Shown here: piece by piece, positions 13,130 through 21,373 of the stretch
How the letters are laid out: each line of letters opens with the position of its first letter
Position numbering within the stretch: the stretch's first letter is position 1
Origin: Bacteroides sp. 43_108
GTDB lineage: Bacteria; Bacteroidota; Bacteroidia; Bacteroidales; Bacteroidaceae
Length of the DNA stretch: 51,996 nt
Direction of reading: 5' to 3'
NCBI GenBank assembly: GCA_001915545.1
Contig: MNQS01000178.1
Coordinates: 1 to 51,996, forward strand
Position numbers and translations under genes: made by a program
Notes under the pieces: generated by a model
What the model was told of the DNA's origin: nothing
What the model saw: only the letters and a program-made list of their open reading frames with translations
The model's database searches: none

Positions 13130-14232
13130 TTACCAAATGTACCTCCTCTGTACAGTTTTTCAAGGTTGTGGCCAAATCTTAGTTCCTTATCTGTCATGTT
13201 GCATATTGCATCAATTTTATTATTGCGAATGATAAAGAAGCAGTCAGGTCTTAGCAAATCATTAGTCAGCAGATAGGTGTCGTGCGTAGTCACGAAGGTT
13301 TGTCTGTCACCTACAAATAGCCGTTTGCAGATTGCGTATGATAGTTCGTGATGATAGAATGCATCAAATTCATCTATGAATACGAATGATGCATTTACCA
13401 TTTCTTTAAGCCAGAAATATTGCAGTTCCAGATTTTTTGTGCCTGTTGATGCAACTAATTGGAATGGTGTTTTAACACCGTTCATCAGACAATAAAGAAC
13501 TTTTTCTCCCAGAATAGGTTCAGAAAATTCGAATTTCTGGTTGCTTGTTTCTTCCAGGAAAATCTCGAAGTCCTTTATATATCCGTTGGATATTATGTAT
13601 TCTTCAATGTTGCTGCTTCCTTCTCTATAACCAATGAATTCTCGATAGTCCAAACTTCTGAAGAAAAGCATATTCTCTACAAAATCTTGTAGCTTGAGCA
13701 TCGGATGATCTTTGGATAGAGGACTGGAACCTATGATGAAATTTACCAATGATATGGTGTTTGCACCATTCTTTAACTTCTCTTTAGTGTCGGTTGAAAT
13801 AGAAAATTCATCGGCTATACTCAATTCCTCAGCATCTCTATTGAAGTATACGCCGGTTTCTCCTTCCAATCTCTCTCTTACAATGACTATTTGGCCGTCT
13901 TTGGCAATCTTGGAATAAGAATATTTTAACCGGAGGTTGTCAAATGAAAAATAGTATTCAAATTCTACGGGGTTGAGATAATTTGATGCGCTGGCAAAAT
14001 TTGTATAATAATCAGGTTTCTTCCACTTGTGCGAAAGATGATTTGCTATATCGAAAATGGCCAGTCCAAGGTTTGTCTTTCCGGAACCATTCGGCCCGTA
14101 GATGATGCCATTTTTTACTATGCCATCTTTTATTGCTGTTTTATTGAAATCATAGCCACTTGGATGTGACAGGTCCCACTCGATTTTGTCGGCGAAACCT
14201 CGATAATTTTTAACGGTAAATTTTGATAGCAT
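13126..14232 (-). CDS. AAA15-type ATPase of an AbiL/RloA-like defence module
   Basis: 368 residues of an ABC/SMC-type ATPase. N-terminal MLSKFTVKNYRGFADKIEWDL, Walker A GPNGSGKTN (about residue 50), Walker B with catalytic acidic residues FVFIDEFDAFYHHELS, D-loop region and H-loop FVTTHDTYLLTN. Between the two ATPase halves is an insert (about residues 80-260) without a recognisable coiled coil, probably the sensing region. Such OLD-like ATPases without their own Toprim domain pair with a small nuclease partner, here the overlapping RloB-like gene. PARIS (AriA/AriB) is a related arrangement, but the partner lacks a clear DUF4435 signature. It sits among toxin-antitoxin modules, which supports a defence-island reading. 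Confidence 0.75.
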   Translation of the reverse strand: MLSKFTVKNYRGFADKIEWDLSHPSGYDFNKTAIKDGIVKNGIIYGPNGSGKTNLGLAIFDIANHLSHKWKKPDYYTNFASASNYLNPVEFEYYFSFDNLRLKYSYSKIAKDGQIVIVRERLEGETGVYFNRDAEELSIADEFSISTDTKEKLKNGANTISLVNFIIGSSPLSKDHPMLKLQDFVENMLFFRSLDYREFIGYREGSSNIEEYIISNGYIKDFEIFLEETSNQKFEFSEPILGEKVLYCLMNGVKTPFQLVASTGTKNLELQYFWLKEMVNASFVFIDEFDAFYHHELSYAICKRLFVGDRQTFVTTHDTYLLTNDLLRPDCFFIIRNNKIDAICNMTDKELRFGHNLEKLYRGGTFGK

Positions 14233-14268
14233 ATTAATAACTTGTTAAGTAATATATATTATTATGTA

Positions 14269-14310
14269 CAAAGTTATGTAAAACGTTTGTATCCGTAATT
14301 TATTTACGGA
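14269..14310 (-). promoter_or_regulatory. Promoter region of the AbiL-like operon
   Basis: TAACTTTG on the minus strand (14276-14269) fits the -7 box. TCCGTAA (14292-14298) and TTACGGA (14304-14310) form an inverted repeat just upstream, where the -33 region would be, a possible operator. I see no good TTG box. Confidence 0.5.
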
Positions 14311-14367
14311 TTAAGGTGCTGCTGAAATTGAATATTTAACATTAGATAACAAGCGAGATTTGTTTTT

Positions 14368-14418
14368 AGGTAAAACACAGGCGGTGCCTGTTAGGTAAAC
14401 GCTGCGTTAGGTAATAGG
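14368..14418 (+). repeat. Short family A array
   Basis: AGGTAAAAC, ACAGGC/GCCTGT, AGGTAAAC, GCTGCGT and AGGTAATAGG. Confidence 0.75.
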
Positions 14419-14446
14419 TTTTGTGGGTGTTTGCTGTTTTATTTTT

Positions 14447-14582
14447 AGACATAAGAACAAAAGTTAGCATTTGAGAATTTAATATCCATTCAAATGGATT
14501 TGATGTATATTCATATTCTTCAATGCTTTCGCACCTGCGGTGCTGAGTCTACGACTGCCTTTTGTTATGAAGAACAGAAGGG
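14447..14582 (+). repeat. Family C element, copy 9
   Basis: The main stem spans 14468-14525 and belongs to the AT-rich type of copy 2 (GAATT / apical CAAAT-GG-ATTTG). It is followed by GCACCTGCGGTGC and GAGTCTACGACTG, with the AAGAACAGAAGG tail. Confidence 0.8.
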
Positions 14583-14612
14583 GGATGTTATTGCTGTTTT
14601 TGCTATAGCGTC

Positions 14613-14722
14613 ATTCCTGGCTGGGACCAGGAATCTTATGACAATGGTCTGTAGGATGTGTTTGGGTTTATAGCTGACATTGTATCGTCATTGGGATAAG
14701 ATCCCTGGTCCTAGCCAGGGAT
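14613..14722. repeat. Family B inverted pair
   Basis: B' at 14613-14634 and B at 14701-14722, in opposite orientations. Confidence 0.85.
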
Positions 14723-14775
14723 GACGGCATCGTTGGCACTTGTGGTATTTAGTGGGTGTTTACTGTTAATTTTTC

Positions 14776-14958
14776 AGACAGAAGAACATGTGTGAAGCGG
14801 GCTTCACAAGGTAAAACGCAGGTTGTGCCTGCTAGGTAAATGCACTTTGTGCTAGATAAATGCGAACGGGTTCGCTAGCTAATAGCTGTTACCTGCATCG
14901 TATGCGATGTTTTTTACCTGCAACTTTGTTGCTGTAGTTCTTTTGTTCTTGTGTCTTT
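14776..14958. repeat. Family A composite palindrome
   Basis: Nearly a copy of 841-1036: forward stems GTGAAGC, GCAGGt, GCAC and GCGAAC, then centre and reverse stems GCATCG and GCAAC, ending TTCTTTTGTTCTTGTGTC. The reverse GCAATG unit is missing in this copy. Confidence 0.85.
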
Positions 14959-15007
14959 ATTATTATTGCTTCGTGATCTTGTTGGCTTTGTGCTGTCATT
15001 GAGATGA

Positions 15008-15029
15008 GTCCCTGGTCCTAGCCAGGGAT
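15008..15029 (+). repeat. Family B palindrome
   Basis: GTCCCTGG / CCAGGGAT; the first pair is lost. Confidence 0.8.
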
Positions 15030-15050
15030 GACGGTGTCGGGGGCACTTGT

Positions 15051-15286
15051 GCAAAACTGAGTTTTGCAAGGTAAAACACAAAGCTGGGCTTTGTTAGGTA
15101 AAACGCAGACATTGTCTGCTAGGTAAAATGCGAGCTTGCTCGCTAGGTAAAACATGAAGCTTGGCTTCATTAGTTAAAACGCACTTCGTGCTAGTTAAAA
15201 CGCTTTGCTAGCTAATAGCTCTTACCTGCAATGCTTACATTGCCATTTACCTGCATCGTTTGCGATGCATTTTACCTGTACCGCCA
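15051..15286. repeat. Family A composite, last copy of the island
   Basis: Forward stems GCAAAAC, ACAAAGC, GCAGAC, GCGAGC, ATGAAGC, GCAC and GCTTTGC; centre GCTAGCTAATAGCTCTTACC; reverse stems GCAATG, GCATCG and a partial GTACCG. It stops about 60 bp before the promoter of the queuosine operon. Confidence 0.85.
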
Positions 15287-15323
15287 CGTGTTGCTGTCGC
15301 TTCGGGCTTTTGTGCCGTCGTTT

Positions 15324-15356
15324 TTGTGGCTGTTTGGCAATATTTTACTACCTTTG
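15324..15356 (+). promoter_or_regulatory. Promoter of the queuosine operon
   Basis: TACCTTTG at 15349-15356 is a consensus -7 box, with TTG at 15324-15326 (22-nt spacer) as the likely -33 box. Transcription should start near 15363, just before the riboswitch. Confidence 0.65.
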
Positions 15357-15370
15357 CGGCGATTTAATAA

Positions 15371-15403
15371 CCCGAGTGCTTGATAAACCTCGTAAAAAAC
15401 AAG
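15371..15403 (+). promoter_or_regulatory. preQ1-I-like riboswitch
   Basis: P1 is CGAG (15373-15376) with CUCG (15389-15392). A pseudoknot joins CUUG (15379-15382) and CAAG (15400-15403). The A-rich strand UAAAAAA lies between P1 and the pseudoknot, and an unpaired C (15388) precedes the 3' P1 strand at the position of the preQ1-contacting C. This is the class I preQ1 architecture. It ends 5 nt before the ATG of a queuosine-precursor transporter, so control is probably at translation initiation. The aptamer is very small, so the assignment relies on both helices plus gene context. Confidence 0.7.
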
Positions 15404-15408
15404 ATTTT

Positions 15409-16095
15409 ATGAAACAAAAAACTGTTTCAGTATCCTTCATGCTGATGGGGATACTGTTCTGTGTTTGCCTTATCTGTGCAAACCTTTTAGCTATCAAACA
15501 AATTGAGTTCGGACCTGTAAACATCACAGGCGGTATTCTGGTTTTCCCGATTTCGTACATCATCAATGACTGCATTGCTGAGGTCTGGGGATTCCGCAAG
15601 GCCAGACTGATTATCTGGACCGGTTTTGTCATGAATTTCATGTTCGTGGCTTTCGGCGCTCTTGCCGATTGGATTCCGGGTGCTTCGTACTGGACGCTGG
15701 ATGACGGTTTCCATGCCATCTTCGGACTGGCTCCGCGTGTGGCTTTCGCTTCGTTCATGGCTTTCCTGGCCGGTTCGTTCCTGAATGCGTATGTGATGTC
15801 GAAGATGAAGATTGCCAGCAATGGACGCCATTTCTCGGCTCGTGCCATCCTGTCGACCGTGGCCGGTGAGTTTGCCGACTCAATCATTTTCTTCCCGATA
15901 GCTCTCGGCGGTATGGTTCCGGTAGATAATCTGCTGCTTATGATTGTGTCGCAGGCTGTGCTCAAGACATTGTATGAGATTATCGTACTTCCTTTGACAA
16001 TCCGTGTGGTGAATTTTGTCAAGATGTACGAGAATGAGGATGCCTACGATACCAATATTTCTTACAGCATTTTCAGGGTGAGCGATATCGGATAA
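15409..16095 (+). CDS. yhhQ: Queuosine precursor transporter (YhhQ/VUT family)
   Basis: 228 residues from the ATG at 15409, directly behind the riboswitch; an upstream extension would translate repeat sequence. About six membrane segments start at FMLMGILFCVCLICANLLA. Family motifs include ISYIINDCIAEVWGFRKAR and FADSIIFFPIAL. YhhQ-type inner-membrane proteins import preQ0 or preQ1 for tRNA queuosine synthesis. It is followed after 18 bp by queC and then queF, so import and synthesis are co-transcribed and presumably repressed by preQ1. Confidence 0.9.
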   Translation: MKQKTVSVSFMLMGILFCVCLICANLLAIKQIEFGPVNITGGILVFPISYIINDCIAEVWGFRKARLIIWTGFVMNFMFVAFGALADWIPGASYWTLDDGFHAIFGLAPRVAFASFMAFLAGSFLNAYVMSKMKIASNGRHFSARAILSTVAGEFADSIIFFPIALGGMVPVDNLLLMIVSQAVLKTLYEIIVLPLTIRVVNFVKMYENEDAYDTNISYSIFRVSDIG

Positions 16096-16113
16096 AACTA
16101 GGAGACTGCATTT

Positions 16114-16821
16114 ATGAAATCAATTGACAAGAACAAGGTTCTGGTTGTCTTCAGCGGCGGTCAGGACAGTACGACATGCCTGTTCTGGGCAAAGAGAAAT
16201 TTCAGTGAGGTCTATGCCTTGAGTTTCATCTACGGACAGAAGCATGCCAATGAGGTGGAGCTGGCACGTTCGATAGCTGAAGAGGCCGGTGTGAAGTGGG
16301 ACGTGATGGACGTCAGTTTCATCAGCAGTCTGAGCACAGGATGTTCGCTCACCGACAGTTCCATAACGATGGATCAGGAGCGTCCTGAGGGAGGAGTACC
16401 AAATACGTTTGTTCCAGGACGCAACATGTTCTTCCTAAATATCGCTGCCGTATATGCGCGTGAACACGGCATCAGCCACATCGTTACAGGTGTGAGCCAG
16501 ACAGATTTTTCCGGATATCCGGACTGCAGGGATGCTTTCATCAAGTCGCTCAATGTGACGCTCAATCTGGCAATGGACGAACAGTTCGTGATACACACCC
16601 CGCTGATGTGGATTGACAAGTGCGAGACATGGGCGCTGGCCGACGAGCTCGGTGTGTTCGATCTGATCAGGGAAAAGACACTTACCTGCTACAACGGTGT
16701 GCAGGGCGATGGATGCGGACACTGTCCTGCATGCAAGCTCAGACGTGAAGGTCTGGAGAAGTATCTTGCCATTAAGGCTGCCGGAGGAAAGGTGAACCTT
16801 CATCATGTGCTTGACAAATAA
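16114..16821 (+). CDS. queC: 7-cyano-7-deazaguanine (preQ0) synthase QueC
   Basis: 235 residues. PP-loop [13 protein letters not shown] near the N-terminus binds ATP, and a zinc site near the C-terminus is formed by [19 protein letters not shown]. QueC converts 7-carboxy-7-deazaguanine to preQ0 with ammonia and ATP. It is the second gene of the riboswitch-led operon; queF follows after 30 bp. Length and motifs are normal for the family. Confidence 0.95.
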   Translation: MKSIDKNKVLVVFSGGQDSTTCLFWAKRNFSEVYALSFIYGQKHANEVELARSIAEEAGVKWDVMDVSFISSLSTGCSLTDSSITMDQERPEGGVPNTFVPGRNMFFLNIAAVYAREHGISHIVTGVSQTDFSGYPDCRDAFIKSLNVTLNLAMDEQFVIHTPLMWIDKCETWALADELGVFDLIREKTLTCYNGVQGDGCGHCPACKLRREGLEKYLAIKAAGGKVNLHHVLDK

Positions 16822-16851
16822 ATTACCGATACACATTATATATAATATATT

Positions 16852-17316
16852 ATGGGAGAAAGAGACAACGAGGGACTCAAGTCGCTCGGAAAGAAAACCG
16901 AATACAGACAGGACTACGCACCCGAGGTGCTGGAAACATTCATGAACAAGCATCCGGAGAACGATTACTGGGTGAGGTTCAACTGTCCTGAGTTCACAAG
17001 TCTGTGTCCTATCACTGGACAGCCGGATTTTGCAGAAATCAGAATCGAGTATCTGCCTGGAGAGAAGATGGTGGAATCGAAGAGTCTGAAGCTCTACCTC
17101 TTCAGTTTCCGCAACCACGGCGATTTCCATGAGGACTGCGTCAACAAAATCATGAAGGACCTTGTGAAACTCATGGATCCTAAATATATCGAGGTGACGG
17201 GAATATTCACTCCTAGAGGAGGTATATCCATCTATCCATACGCCAACTACGGACGTCCCGGAACGAAGTATGAGAAGATGGCGGAGTACCGTCTGATGAA
17301 CCACGATCTGAAATAA
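16852..17316 (+). CDS. queF: NADPH-dependent preQ0 reductase QueF
   Basis: 154 residues, the short unimodular type. The catalytic Cys is in [12 protein letters not shown], and the substrate/NADPH motif [21 protein letters not shown] is complete. It reduces preQ0 to preQ1, the molecule presumably sensed by the riboswitch at the head of the operon. It is the last gene before a strong terminator. Confidence 0.95.
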   Translation: MGERDNEGLKSLGKKTEYRQDYAPEVLETFMNKHPENDYWVRFNCPEFTSLCPITGQPDFAEIRIEYLPGEKMVESKSLKLYLFSFRNHGDFHEDCVNKIMKDLVKLMDPKYIEVTGIFTPRGGISIYPYANYGRPGTKYEKMAEYRLMNHDLK

Positions 17317-17343
17317 CGTGCACCAGATGTGCACTGATGATGA

Positions 17344-17391
17344 CATCACCGGCAGAGACGAGGAAAAATCTCTGCCGGTGATGTTTCTTTA
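17344..17391 (+). terminator. Terminator of the queuosine operon
   Basis: CATCACCGGCAGAGA pairs with TCTCTGCCGGTGATG across a 10-nt loop, followed by TTTCTTT. Confidence 0.85.
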
Positions 17392-17407
17392 TTCCGGCAT
17401 TATATGT

Positions 17408-17415
17408 TAACTTTG
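17408..17415 (+). promoter_or_regulatory. -7 box of the dnaX promoter
   Basis: TAACTTTG matches TAnnTTTG about 90 bp upstream of the dnaX start. The -33 box is not obvious. Confidence 0.5.
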
Positions 17416-17506
17416 CGTGAAGTGAAAGTGCCGGCCGAAAGATTGGCGACAGTGGTTTGCCGAATTGGATGCCGTGCCGGACTTTTGTGATGAAAACATA
17501 CTGAAT

Positions 17507-19303
17507 ATGGAAAACTATATAGTTTCGGCACGCAAGTACCGCCCGGCGACATTCGACACGGTGGTGGGACAGTCGGCGCTGACGACTACGCTGAAGAATG
17601 CGATAGCGTCGGGCCATCTGGCTCATGCCTACCTGTTCTGCGGACCGCGTGGAGTGGGAAAGACCACGTGTGCACGAATATTCGCGAAGACAATCAACTG
17701 TCTCAGTCCGAAACCCAACGGCGAGGCATGCAACGAGTGCGAGTCGTGCCGTGCGTTCAACGAGCAGCGTTCGTTCAACATCCACGAACTGGACGCGGCA
17801 TCGAACAACTCGGTTGACGACATACGCCAGCTTATCGATCAGGTGAGAATTCCGCCTCAGGTCGGCAAATACAAGGTGTTCATCATCGACGAGGTGCACA
17901 TGCTCTCGACCGCGGCCTTCAATGCTTTCCTCAAGACTCTGGAGGAGCCGCCTCAGCATGCCATCTTCATACTTGCCACTACGGAGAAGCACAAGATTCT
18001 GCCTACAATCCTGTCGCGCTGTCAGATATACGACTTCAACAGAATGAGTGTGTCGGACATCGTTCACCATCTCGAGAATGTGGCAGAGAAGGAGGGTATA
18101 AGTGCCGAACCTGCCGCTCTGAACGTGATTGCCCAAAAGGCCGACGGAGGTATGCGCGATGCGCTGTCCATCTTCGACCAGGTGGTCAGCTTCTGCGGAG
18201 GCAATGTGACATACCAGCGTACCATCGACAACCTGAATGTGCTGGATTATGACTACTATTTCAAGCTGACGGACTATTTCCTTGAAGGCAAGGTACCGGA
18301 GATAATGCTTACGCTCAATGAGATTCTCAACAAGGGATTTGACGGCAAGCATTTCATAAACGGACTGTCGGGCCACTTCCGCAACCTGCTGATGGCACAC
18401 GACCCTCAGACAACCGAGCTGATGGATGCCGGAGACGATGTGAAGACACGTTACCAGAGCCAGGCGCAGAAGTGCAAGACGAAATTCCTGTACCGCGCCA
18501 TGAAGCTGTGCAGCGACTGCGACCTCAACTACAGACAGAGTTCGAACAAGCGTCTGCTGGTGGAGATAACGCTCATACAGGTTGCACAGGCCGTGCAGGA
18601 TGAGGGAGACGGAAGTTCGGCGGGGCGCAGCCCCGAGAAGAAATTAAAACCCCTGTTCAAGCAGCAGGCCGGTGAGGCGGGTGCGGAAAGTGCCAAGCGT
18701 CCGGCTGTGAACCAGACGCCTCAGGCCGACGGTTCGGCTGCACCAAACGGTGTACCTGTAGCCGGCGCACCGCATACGCGACCAATAGCACCTGTACAGC
18801 AGAAAGTCACAACGCGCAGAGAGCTCGGATTCTCCATTCGTCAGATGGAGGCTGAGGCTATGAAGGCTTCGGAAGCACCGACTGTGACGGCAAGCAGTGC
18901 ATCGGGCATGCAGACAAAGACTGCACAGATGCGCGACGATGTGCCTGTGGACCAGCGCGGAGTGATGATTACATGGAAGGAGTTTGCGACAACCCTCCCG
19001 CAGGAAGAGCGAGCCATGGCCAACCGAATGAACAACATTGAGCCTACACTGCTCAATGCCGAAACGTTTGAGGTACTGGCGGACAACCCTACGGTAGAAG
19101 ATATGCTCCGCAAATATGCACCCCGTATAGAGGAATATATGCGCGGGCGATTGGGCAACAGCAAGATACGCATGAGTGTGCGAATAAGAGAACCGGAGGA
19201 AAAGAAGCGCGCGTACAGCAAGGTGGAGCAGTTCACTATGATGTGCGGGCAGAATCCGGCTTTGCTGAAGCTTAAGGAAGAGTTCGGACTGGAACTGGCG
19301 TAG
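17507..19303 (+). CDS. dnaX: DNA polymerase III subunit gamma/tau
   Basis: 598 residues from ATG 17507 (MENYIVSARKYRPATFD), where homologues start; the longer frame upstream adds non-homologous sequence. The AAA+ clamp-loader core has GPRGVGKTTCARIFAKTINC (Walker A), the zinc site CNECESCRAF, IDEVHMLSTAAFNAFLKTLEEPP (Walker B) and the SRC motif. Residues about 385-470 are low-complexity (Ala, Gln, Pro) linker. A C-terminal tau-type domain follows (VMITWKEFATTLPQEERAMANRM...). It loads the sliding clamp and bridges helicase and polymerase at the replication fork. I see no obvious programmed-frameshift site, so tau alone may be made. Confidence 0.95.
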   Translation: MENYIVSARKYRPATFDTVVGQSALTTTLKNAIASGHLAHAYLFCGPRGVGKTTCARIFAKTINCLSPKPNGEACNECESCRAFNEQRSFNIHELDAASNNSVDDIRQLIDQVRIPPQVGKYKVFIIDEVHMLSTAAFNAFLKTLEEPPQHAIFILATTEKHKILPTILSRCQIYDFNRMSVSDIVHHLENVAEKEGISAEPAALNVIAQKADGGMRDALSIFDQVVSFCGGNVTYQRTIDNLNVLDYDYYFKLTDYFLEGKVPEIMLTLNEILNKGFDGKHFINGLSGHFRNLLMAHDPQTTELMDAGDDVKTRYQSQAQKCKTKFLYRAMKLCSDCDLNYRQSSNKRLLVEITLIQVAQAVQDEGDGSSAGRSPEKKLKPLFKQQAGEAGAESAKRPAVNQTPQADGSAAPNGVPVAGAPHTRPIAPVQQKVTTRRELGFSIRQMEAEAMKASEAPTVTASSASGMQTKTAQMRDDVPVDQRGVMITWKEFATTLPQEERAMANRMNNIEPTLLNAETFEVLADNPTVEDMLRKYAPRIEEYMRGRLGNSKIRMSVRIREPEEKKRAYSKVEQFTMMCGQNPALLKLKEEFGLELA

Positions 19304-19333
19304 GCTCATTACAAACATTGACAGATAACAGAA

Positions 19334-19380
19334 TGCGTCTCGGCATCAGGTTGCGTAAAGCGGCTTGTTGCCGAGACGCA
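19334..19380 (+). terminator. Hairpin downstream of dnaX, probable terminator
   Basis: TGCGTCTCGGCA (19334-19345) is exactly complementary to TGCCGAGACGCA (19369-19380). No T-run follows, so termination is likely weak or needs Rho; it may instead protect the 3' end. Confidence 0.55.
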
Positions 19381-19449
19381 GTGTGTATTGGACGGTAGCA
19401 AGCAGGATGCAATCAGAACTTTTAAGATAAAAATGTGGTTTGAAATTTC

Positions 19450-19490
19450 TTATTATGCGCGAAAAACATTATGTTTGGCGTGCATAATAA
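19450..19490 (+). promoter_or_regulatory. Promoter and inverted repeat before the split ATPase gene
   Basis: TATGTTTG (19470-19477) is a consensus -7 box. TTATTATGC (19450-19458) and GCATAATAA (19482-19490) flank it as 9-bp inverted arms, a likely operator. The ATG is at 19500. Confidence 0.55.
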
Positions 19491-19499
19491 TTTTGGTGT

Positions 19500-20874
19500 A
19501 TGGAATTCGTTGATAGGATAGATGAAACTGTGCGTCTTAAGGATGCTCTTGCAAGAGAGAAATCATCGTTGGTGGTTATATACGGTCGCAGGCGTTTAGG
19601 TAAGTCAACCCTGATAAAAAGGGGGGGTGTCGGACACGGATGTTTATTTCCTTGCAGACCGTTCTGAGGGCCAGCACCAGAGAGTATTGCTTGCGAAAGT
19701 GCTTGCGCAAGTGTTCCCGGATTTTGAAAAGTTGACATATCCGGATTGGGAATCTATGTTTCGTGCGGTGAATTACCGTACGGACAAGCGTTTTACCTTA
19801 TGTTTGGATGAATTTCCATATCTTGTAGAGCAGTCTCCTGAGATACCGTCGGTTTTACAGAAACTTGTTGATGAGAAACAGTTGAAGTATAATCTTGTAC
19901 TCTGCGGTTCGTCGCAGAATATGATGTATGGATTGTTTCTTGATTCTTCGGCACCTCTTTATGGTCGTGCTGACGAGATAATGAAACTTGCACCTATACG
20001 TTTACCATATATTATGGAGGCACTGAACCTTGATGCCGTCAGTGCCATTGAAGAATATGCTGTCTGGGGCGGTGTACCACGTTATTGGGTACTGAGGGAA
20101 AACAGAAGTTCACTTGATGATGCCATGTGGCACAATATTTTTTCTGTGAATGGAACCCTATATGAAGAACCAGTGAAGCTGTTTCAGGATGATGTAAAAG
20201 ATATTGTCAAGACCTCGACAATAATGTCATATATAGGTACTGGAGCAAACCGTCTTTCGGAGATAGCTGCACGATGCAACGAACCGGCAACCAATTTGTC
20301 GCGTCCATTGAAGAAACTTATAGATCTTGGATTTCTGGAAAAAGATATCCCTTTTGGTATTGATGAAAAGAATACGAAAAAAAGCCTCTATAAAATTTCA
20401 GATCCGTTTATGGCGTTCTATTACCAATATGTTGTCCCTAATCGTTCTTTCATCGAACTTGGACGCCAATTGCCAATAGAACAGGCTTTGAATGCCCATT
20501 TCTCAGAGTTTGTGAGCATGCAGTGGAAAAAACTGTGCAGAGATGCTGTAACCGGCAATCTGGTCAACGGCGTTGTTTACGGCAAGGCAAAACGCTGGTG
20601 GGGGGCTGTTCTTAATGAAGATAAAAAGCCGGAACACGTTGAATTTGATGTGGTAGCCGAGTCGCTTGACAAGAAAAAACTGCTTGTTGGCGAATGCAAA
20701 TGGACAACTCTGGAGAATGGTAAACAGCTTATTGCTGGGCTTTTGCGTAAAGCTAATTTGTTGCCGTTTGCCCCCAATTACACGATTGTGCCGGTGCTAT
20801 TCCTTAAAAATGTGCCGAAAGATGATGTGGGGAATACAATGACGCCGGAAATAGTTATAGAGCTGTTGAAATAG
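19500..20874 (+). pseudogene. AAA ATPase with DUF234-type C-terminus, frame broken at a G7 tract
   Basis: The gene starts MEFVDRIDETVRLKDALA and reads Walker A as YGRRRLGKSTLIKR. It then meets A5G7 (19616-19627), where the frame runs to a TGA a few codons later. Removing one G restores a continuous frame to 20874: DTDVYFLADRSEGQHQ, Walker B region LCLDEFPYLVEQ, sensor LCGSSQNMM and the C-terminal DUF234/PD-(D/E)xK-like part ending EFDVVAE...LLVGECKW. About 457 residues would result. Because the tract lies just after the P-loop, a one-base change decides ON or OFF. This is either slipped-strand phase variation or a homopolymer error. Function is unknown; relatives are archaeal-type ATPases common in Bacteroidetes. 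Confidence 0.75.
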
Positions 20875-20941
20875 AATAATTGTCGGGAAGGTCATATCGA
20901 AAAAATATGATGAACATGGTCTATTTGCATTCTACTTTTCA

Positions 20942-20949
20942 TATCTTTG
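20942..20949 (+). promoter_or_regulatory. -7 box upstream of the DivIC-like gene
   Basis: TATCTTTG matches the consensus; the gene starts about 60 bp downstream. Confidence 0.5.
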
Positions 20950-21010
20950 CATGACATTGCGCATGCAGCGCGTACGAAGAAACTGAAATTAAACAAAAAA
21001 GAAGTCCACC

Positions 21011-21307
21011 ATGAGACGGAATATCAAGAATTATCTATTGAAATACAAGTACTTGATCACGATTGTCGTGTTCGGAGTGCTCATAGGATTCGTAGGCGAC
21101 AGCAGTCTTGTCAACAGGTATGAGCAGAGGCGTACTATAAGCGAACTGAAAAGCGAGATAAACAGATATCAGACCCAGTTTGAGAAAGACCGCGAGATGC
21201 TGCGCAGAATAAAGAGCGATCCTGAGGCCATCAAGACTATAGCGCGCGAACGCTATATGATGAAGACCGAGAATGAGGATATATATGTGATTGAAGACGA
21301 GGAGTAA
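21011..21307 (+). CDS. Septum formation initiator protein (DivIC/FtsB-like)
   Basis: 98 residues with one N-terminal membrane helix (LITIVVFGVLIGFVG), then a coiled coil (YEQRRTISELKSEINRYQTQFEKDREMLRRI) and the family end motif SDPEAIKTIARERYMMKTENEDIYVI. DivIC/FtsB proteins bind FtsL and FtsQ in the divisome and activate septal peptidoglycan synthesis. It has its own promoter and is followed after 66 bp by a small membrane protein in the same direction. Confidence 0.85.
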   Translation: MRRNIKNYLLKYKYLITIVVFGVLIGFVGDSSLVNRYEQRRTISELKSEINRYQTQFEKDREMLRRIKSDPEAIKTIARERYMMKTENEDIYVIEDEE

Positions 21308-21373
21308 ACTGTGTCCTGCCGGCCTGCGAGGGTAATATGTGAGGCGGGATTTTCAACAACGTTATATAATATC

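Noticed and set aside
12389..14232. PARIS or Septu system
   Set aside because: The small partner lacks a clear DUF4435 or HNH signature; the EGxxxE start fits RloB/AbiLii better.
15205..15408. N-terminal extension of YhhQ
   Set aside because: It would translate family A units, the promoter and the riboswitch; the ATG at 15409 matches the family start.
17213..18400. Long minus-strand open frame opposite dnaX, and similar frames opposite queC, gapA, mnmA and others
   Set aside because: Shadow frames of strongly biased coding sequence; no motifs, and they overlap well-identified genes.
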